16,336 nucleotides of DNA. It comes from an uncultured Leptotrichiaceae bacterium. Lineage in GTDB: Bacteria > Fusobacteriota > Fusobacteriia > Fusobacteriales > Leptotrichiaceae. Position numbers and translations under genes: made by a program. Location: assembly GCA_938037005.1 (NCBI GenBank), contig CALHVR010000077.1:1-16336 (forward strand), given 5' to 3'. The notes beneath the pieces were generated by a model. The model was not told the origin of the DNA. It worked only from the letters and a program-made list of their open reading frames with translations, and made no database searches. Shown here in pieces: positions 13,748 to 16,336 of this stretch (the stretch's first letter is position 1; each line of letters begins with the position of its first letter).

Positions 13748-14206
13748 ATGGATTTAAAAAATATAGATAGAGAAACTTTAGAAAAAATATTGAAAAAAGT
13801 TGTAGCTGAAGAGTTAAGTAAAAAAGTGTCTACATTTGAAAAATATATTGATAAAAGTGGTGTTGGAGTGATTAAAACTTCAACTGTTAAACCTGAACCT
13901 TTTGATACTGGAAAACCAGGTGATAAAGTATTTTTAACAGATGTTTTATCATTAGATGAAAGTGAAAGATTAGGATGTGGAATCATGGAAATGGAAGAAA
14001 CTACATTTGATTGGACTTTAAATTATGATGAAATTGATTATGTTATTGATGGAACACTTGAAATAGTGGTAGATGGAAAAACTGTAACTGGAAATAGAGG
14101 AGATATTTTATTTATTCCTAAAGGATCAAAAATAAAATTCTCTGCACCAAATTTTGCTAGATTTATGTATGTAGTTTATCCTGCAAATTGGAATGAACAA
14201 GCATAA
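13748..14206 (+). CDS. eutQ: EutQ cupin (acetate-kinase type) with N-terminal targeting-type helix
   Basis: A 152-residue cupin. The barrel (about 38-148) matches the C-terminal half of enterobacterial EutQ: TTFDWTLNYDEIDYVIDGTLEIV, then GDILFIPKGSKIKFSAP and YVVYPANWNEQ. EutQ has reported acetate kinase activity, making ATP from acetyl-phosphate. The ~100-residue N-terminal domain of enterobacterial EutQ is missing; a matching domain stands alone at 6495. Residues 5-22 (NIDRETLEKILKKVVAEE) form an amphipathic helix that may target the protein to the shell. AGGAGG is nine bases upstream of ATG 13748. The 104-base gap after eutH holds only a poor promoter candidate (TTGTTA at 13691, TAATAG at 13714), so co-transcription with eutH is likely. 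Confidence 0.92.
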   Translation: MDLKNIDRETLEKILKKVVAEELSKKVSTFEKYIDKSGVGVIKTSTVKPEPFDTGKPGDKVFLTDVLSLDESERLGCGIMEMEETTFDWTLNYDEIDYVIDGTLEIVVDGKTVTGNRGDILFIPKGSKIKFSAPNFARFMYVVYPANWNEQA

Positions 14207-14249
14207 ATAGATTAGTCATTGATATACCCTCAAAAATTTATATAAATAC

Positions 14250-14290
14250 AAAAAAAGGATATACTAATTTAAGTATATCCATTTTTATTA
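14250..14290. terminator. Bidirectional rho-independent terminator closing the eut operon
   Basis: GGATATACT (14257-14265) and AGTATATCC (14272-14280) form a perfect 9-bp stem with a 6-base loop. ATTTTTATT follows on the + strand (end of eutQ transcript). On the minus strand a run of seven T (complement of 14250-14256) follows, which serves the leftward DUF2147 gene. Confidence 0.85.
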
Positions 14291-14343
14291 AAATTATAAG
14301 TTATATTCAAACAATAAAAAATAAAATTCTTATTTACTTTAAA

Positions 14344-14796
14344 TTATTTGTATCTTCTCCAAATTTGAGTTTTACCTATTACTTTTAATCCAGCTAAATG
14401 TCCTCTAACTTTTAAAGAACCATCTGATTGTAATTCCATGAAACAAGCATAAGATTTTCCTGTAGAAGGATCATAAATTTTACCATTTTCATATTTTTTT
14501 GTTTTTTCATTATATGTAAAATCACTGACAAAGTCGATTCCTTCTAAAGTACGATTTCTTTTTGAAGCATCAGGATTTTTATGATCTTTTCTTAGTTCTC
14601 CTTTATCATCAAATCTCTGCTCTAATTGATGAATTTTACCATAAACTTTATTACCTTTTTCATAAATATCTACGATAATTCTGTTTCCATTACTTCCTCT
14701 TTCTGTAATCCATCTTCCATAGGCATCATTTTTAGATGCAAAAATAGATAAAGGAAAGATTAAAACAAATAAAAATAAACTTAATAATTTTTTCAT
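14344..14796 (-). CDS. Exported DUF2147 protein
   Basis: A 150-residue secreted or periplasmic protein. It has a signal peptide (MKKLLSLFLFVLIFPLSIFA, cleavage probably after Ala20). The mature part follows the DUF2147 pattern: GRWITERG, VYGKIHQLE, KDHKNPDASKRNR, GKIYDPSTGKSYACFMEL and LKVRGHLAGLKVIGKTQIWRR. The molecular function of this domain is not established; a lipocalin-like barrel is expected. ATG at 14802 is also in frame but lies one base after GAGG; ATG 14796 has seven bases of spacing and is preferred. It has its own promoter and converges on eutQ, so it is not part of the eut operon. Confidence 0.85.
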   Translation of the reverse strand: MKKLLSLFLFVLIFPLSIFASKNDAYGRWITERGSNGNRIIVDIYEKGNKVYGKIHQLEQRFDDKGELRKDHKNPDASKRNRTLEGIDFVSDFTYNEKTKKYENGKIYDPSTGKSYACFMELQSDGSLKVRGHLAGLKVIGKTQIWRRYK

Positions 14797-14827
14797 TTTC
14801 ATACCTCACACATGTTATTTATAAATT

Positions 14828-14856
14828 ATAATATCAAAAAATTAGAGAAAAGTCAA
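14828..14856 (-). promoter_or_regulatory. Sigma-70 promoter of the DUF2147 gene
   Basis: On the minus strand, TTGACT (14856-14851), a 17-base spacer and TATTAT (14833-14828) form a near-consensus promoter about 32 bases upstream of the start codon. Confidence 0.6.
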
Positions 14857-14949
14857 ATTAAAAGTAAATTTAAAATAAAAAATTTGAAAGAATAAAAAAT
14901 TATTAAGAAGAAAAAGTATAAACTATTATTATAAAAAAATAGAAAAATT

Positions 14950-14958
14950 TGATATAAT
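14950..14958 (+). promoter_or_regulatory. Extended -10 promoter of the hydrolase gene
   Basis: TGATATAAT (14950-14958) is an extended -10 element (TG-N-TATAAT) 31 bases before the ATG at 14990. No -35 match is visible, which is common for extended -10 promoters. Together with the leftward promoter it explains the AT-rich divergent gap 14803-14989. Confidence 0.5.
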
Positions 14959-14989
14959 AAGAAATAAAAAAATTAGAGAGGAAAATAAA

Positions 14990-15685
14990 ATGAAAAAAAT
15001 AGAAAAAACTATAGCAAACAAGAAAAATATAATATTTTTAAATGAAGAAACAGAATATATTTTGATACAGCCAGTAGATGAAAATGATATAAAGAAAATA
15101 GATGATGAAATGAAATATATTCTAGAAAATACAGATAAAGATATTAGTTTATTTGCATTTGAAGTAAAAGACTGGAATACAGAGCTTACTCCGTGGGAAA
15201 TGCCTTTAATTTTTGGTAAAGGTAATTTTGGTGAAGGAGCTTTAAAAACTTTAAATTGGATAAAAGAAGATTTAATTCCTGCAATAGAAAAAGAATTTTT
15301 TAAAAGCAAAGATAAAAAAATAAAATACATATTAGGAGGATATTCATTAGCAGGATTATTTTCATTATGGACGAGTTATCAAAAAAATGATTTTATAGCA
15401 ATAAATGCCTCTTCTCCTTCAGTGTGGTACAAAGATTGGATTCCGTATATATCTAAAAATAATCCTATTTCAAATATTGTTTATTTGAGTTTAGGAAATA
15501 AAGAGGAAAAAACTAAAAATCAAATAATATCTAAAGTTAAAGAAAATATTGAAATACAATTTGAAAACTTAAAAACACATGAAAATATAAAAAATGTTGT
15601 TTTAGAATGGAATGAAGGAAATCATTTTAACGATAGTGAAATTAGAGTAGGAAAAGGTTTTATTTGGTGTTTGAAAAATATTTAA
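14990..15685 (+). CDS. Alpha/beta-hydrolase, putative esterase
   Basis: A 231-residue alpha/beta-hydrolase. The nucleophile elbow GGYSLAG puts Ser119 as catalytic serine; NEGNHF near the C-terminus supplies the likely catalytic His212. SSPSVWYKDW after the elbow recalls the esterase D/siderophore-esterase group. No signal peptide, so cytoplasmic. The acidic residue of the triad is not certain by eye. GAGAGG lies 9-10 bases before the ATG. Substrate unknown; it stands alone between a divergent promoter region and a convergent terminator, with no link to the eut genes visible. Confidence 0.75.
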   Translation: MKKIEKTIANKKNIIFLNEETEYILIQPVDENDIKKIDDEMKYILENTDKDISLFAFEVKDWNTELTPWEMPLIFGKGNFGEGALKTLNWIKEDLIPAIEKEFFKSKDKKIKYILGGYSLAGLFSLWTSYQKNDFIAINASSPSVWYKDWIPYISKNNPISNIVYLSLGNKEEKTKNQIISKVKENIEIQFENLKTHENIKNVVLEWNEGNHFNDSEIRVGKGFIWCLKNI

Positions 15686-15703
15686 GAATTATATATAAAA
15701 ATG

Positions 15704-15732
15704 TTGACAATAAAAAATAAATTTGATACAAG
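15704..15732 (+). promoter_or_regulatory. Possible promoter in the convergent gap
   Basis: TTGACA (15704-15709), a 17-base spacer and TACAAG (15727-15732) preceded by TG at the extended position. The -35 is perfect and the -10 weak. If active it would make a transcript of about 60 bases ending at the hairpin 15763-15797. Confidence 0.25.
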
Positions 15733-15762
15733 AAATTCGATAATTGAAATTGAATTGGTTAA

Positions 15763-15803
15763 AAAATAGAGAACTTTGTCAATAAGCTCTCTATTTTAAT
15801 TTT
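15763..15803. terminator. Bidirectional terminator between the hydrolase gene and ogt
   Basis: AAAATAGAGAACTT (15763-15776) pairs with AAGCTCTCTATTTT (15784-15797) with one A-C mismatch and a 7-base loop. TTTTAATTTTAT follows on +, and six T follow on the minus strand. It serves two converging genes. Confidence 0.75.
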
Positions 15804-15829
15804 ATATAAGTAAACTGTAAAGAAAAGTT

Positions 15830-16327
15830 TTATTTTTTTAAATAATTTTTTTCTAAATTTAATAGAAATTCTTTTATTTCAATACCACCGTTATAGCCAA
15901 CCATTTTTTTGTTAAATCCAATAACACGATGACAAGGAATAAAAATAGGAAGAGGATTTTTATTGTTTGCCATACCAACAGCACGATAAGCATTTGGATT
16001 TTGAATAAAAATAGCGATTTCTTTATAAGTTTTGGTGTTGCCATATTGAATTTGAGCTAGTGCATCCCAAACTTTATTTTGAAAATCAGTTCCAGTTTTT
16101 GCAAATGGTAAGTCAAAATATTTTCTTTTTCCATTAAAATATTCGTAAAGTTGTAACCAAGCCTCTTTAATTAATTTTGTTTCAATTTCTAAATATTTAT
16201 TGCTATTTTTAATTTCTTCAATTTCATAATGAAAAAATAAATCTGTGATTTTATTGTTGTATTCAGCAATTCCTATTGTTTGAAGGAGAGGAAGCTCAGT
16301 GTCATAAAAATAAACTTTTTTAATCAT
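15830..16327 (-). CDS. ogt: Methylated-DNA--protein-cysteine methyltransferase
   Basis: A 165-residue suicide repair protein that transfers alkyl groups from O6-alkylguanine (and O4-alkylthymine) to its own cysteine. The acceptor motif IPCHRV carries Cys132. Other signatures: TDFQNKVWDALAQIQYGNTKTYKEIA (helix-turn-helix entry), AYRAVGMANNKNPLP with the Arg finger Arg115, and YNGGIEIKEFLL after the active site. The N-terminal domain lacks metal-binding cysteines, as in Ogt-type rather than Ada-type proteins. GGAG (16336-16333) precedes the ATG; its promoter lies beyond the window. A housekeeping gene unrelated to eut. Confidence 0.95.
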   Translation of the reverse strand: MIKKVYFYDTELPLLQTIGIAEYNNKITDLFFHYEIEEIKNSNKYLEIETKLIKEAWLQLYEYFNGKRKYFDLPFAKTGTDFQNKVWDALAQIQYGNTKTYKEIAIFIQNPNAYRAVGMANNKNPLPIFIPCHRVIGFNKKMVGYNGGIEIKEFLLNLEKNYLKK

Positions 16328-16336
16328 ATTAACTCC

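Noticed and set aside
14929..15330. 133-codon leftward open frame opposite the hydrolase gene
   Set aside because: It is a Phe/Ser/Ile-rich shadow of the A-rich coding strand. The + strand frame has promoter, ribosome binding site and a clear alpha/beta-hydrolase motif set.

Overview
The window is an AT-rich stretch (A- and T-ending codons, AGA for arginine, AGGAGG-type ribosome binding sites) carrying an almost complete ethanolamine-utilisation (eut) bacterial microcompartment (BMC) operon. Gene content and order, codon use and the flanking genes fit a low-GC anaerobe of the Fusobacteriota, most like Leptotrichia/Fusobacterium. This assignment is an inference; no rRNA or marker gene is present.

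Layout. Positions 1-172 have visibly higher GC: they hold the start of a leftward coding sequence, a Bacteroidota-style -7 promoter element and a GC-rich hairpin, and look foreign to the rest (an assembly chimera or a transfer junction). From about 180 the AT-rich genome begins with a sigma-70 promoter (213-240), a cobalamin riboswitch (251-404) and a structured expression platform (421-524). The operon then runs on the + strand: eutM, eutS, eutP, a EutK-like shell protein with a C-terminal tail domain, a second eutM, eutE, eutT, a PduL-type eutD, an uncharacterised Eut-family protein, eutN, a small protein resembling the N-terminal domain of EutQ, and eutG. A terminator-like hairpin (7943-8011) separates these from eutA, eutB, eutC, eutL, eutH and eutQ. 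A bidirectional terminator (14250-14290) closes the locus. Beyond it lie a leftward DUF2147 lipid/periplasm-type protein, a rightward alpha/beta-hydrolase and a leftward ogt.

How the genes work together. EutH imports ethanolamine. EutBC, with adenosylcobalamin made by EutT and kept active by EutA, splits it to acetaldehyde and ammonia inside a shell built of EutM (two copies), EutS, EutK-like, EutL and EutN. EutE converts acetaldehyde to acetyl-CoA, the PduL-type EutD converts that to acetyl-phosphate, EutG reduces acetaldehyde to ethanol and regenerates NAD+, and EutQ can make ATP from acetyl-phosphate. Control by a cobalamin riboswitch fits the cofactor requirement; no eutVW or eutR regulator is in the window.

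The most notable points are: an apparent frameshift at the 3' end of eutE that detaches a textbook shell-targeting helix; EutQ apparently split into two separated genes; a ~40-residue module shared by three operon proteins; a shell protein with a charged linker and a SAP/Rho-N-like tail; and a 97% identical eutM duplication.
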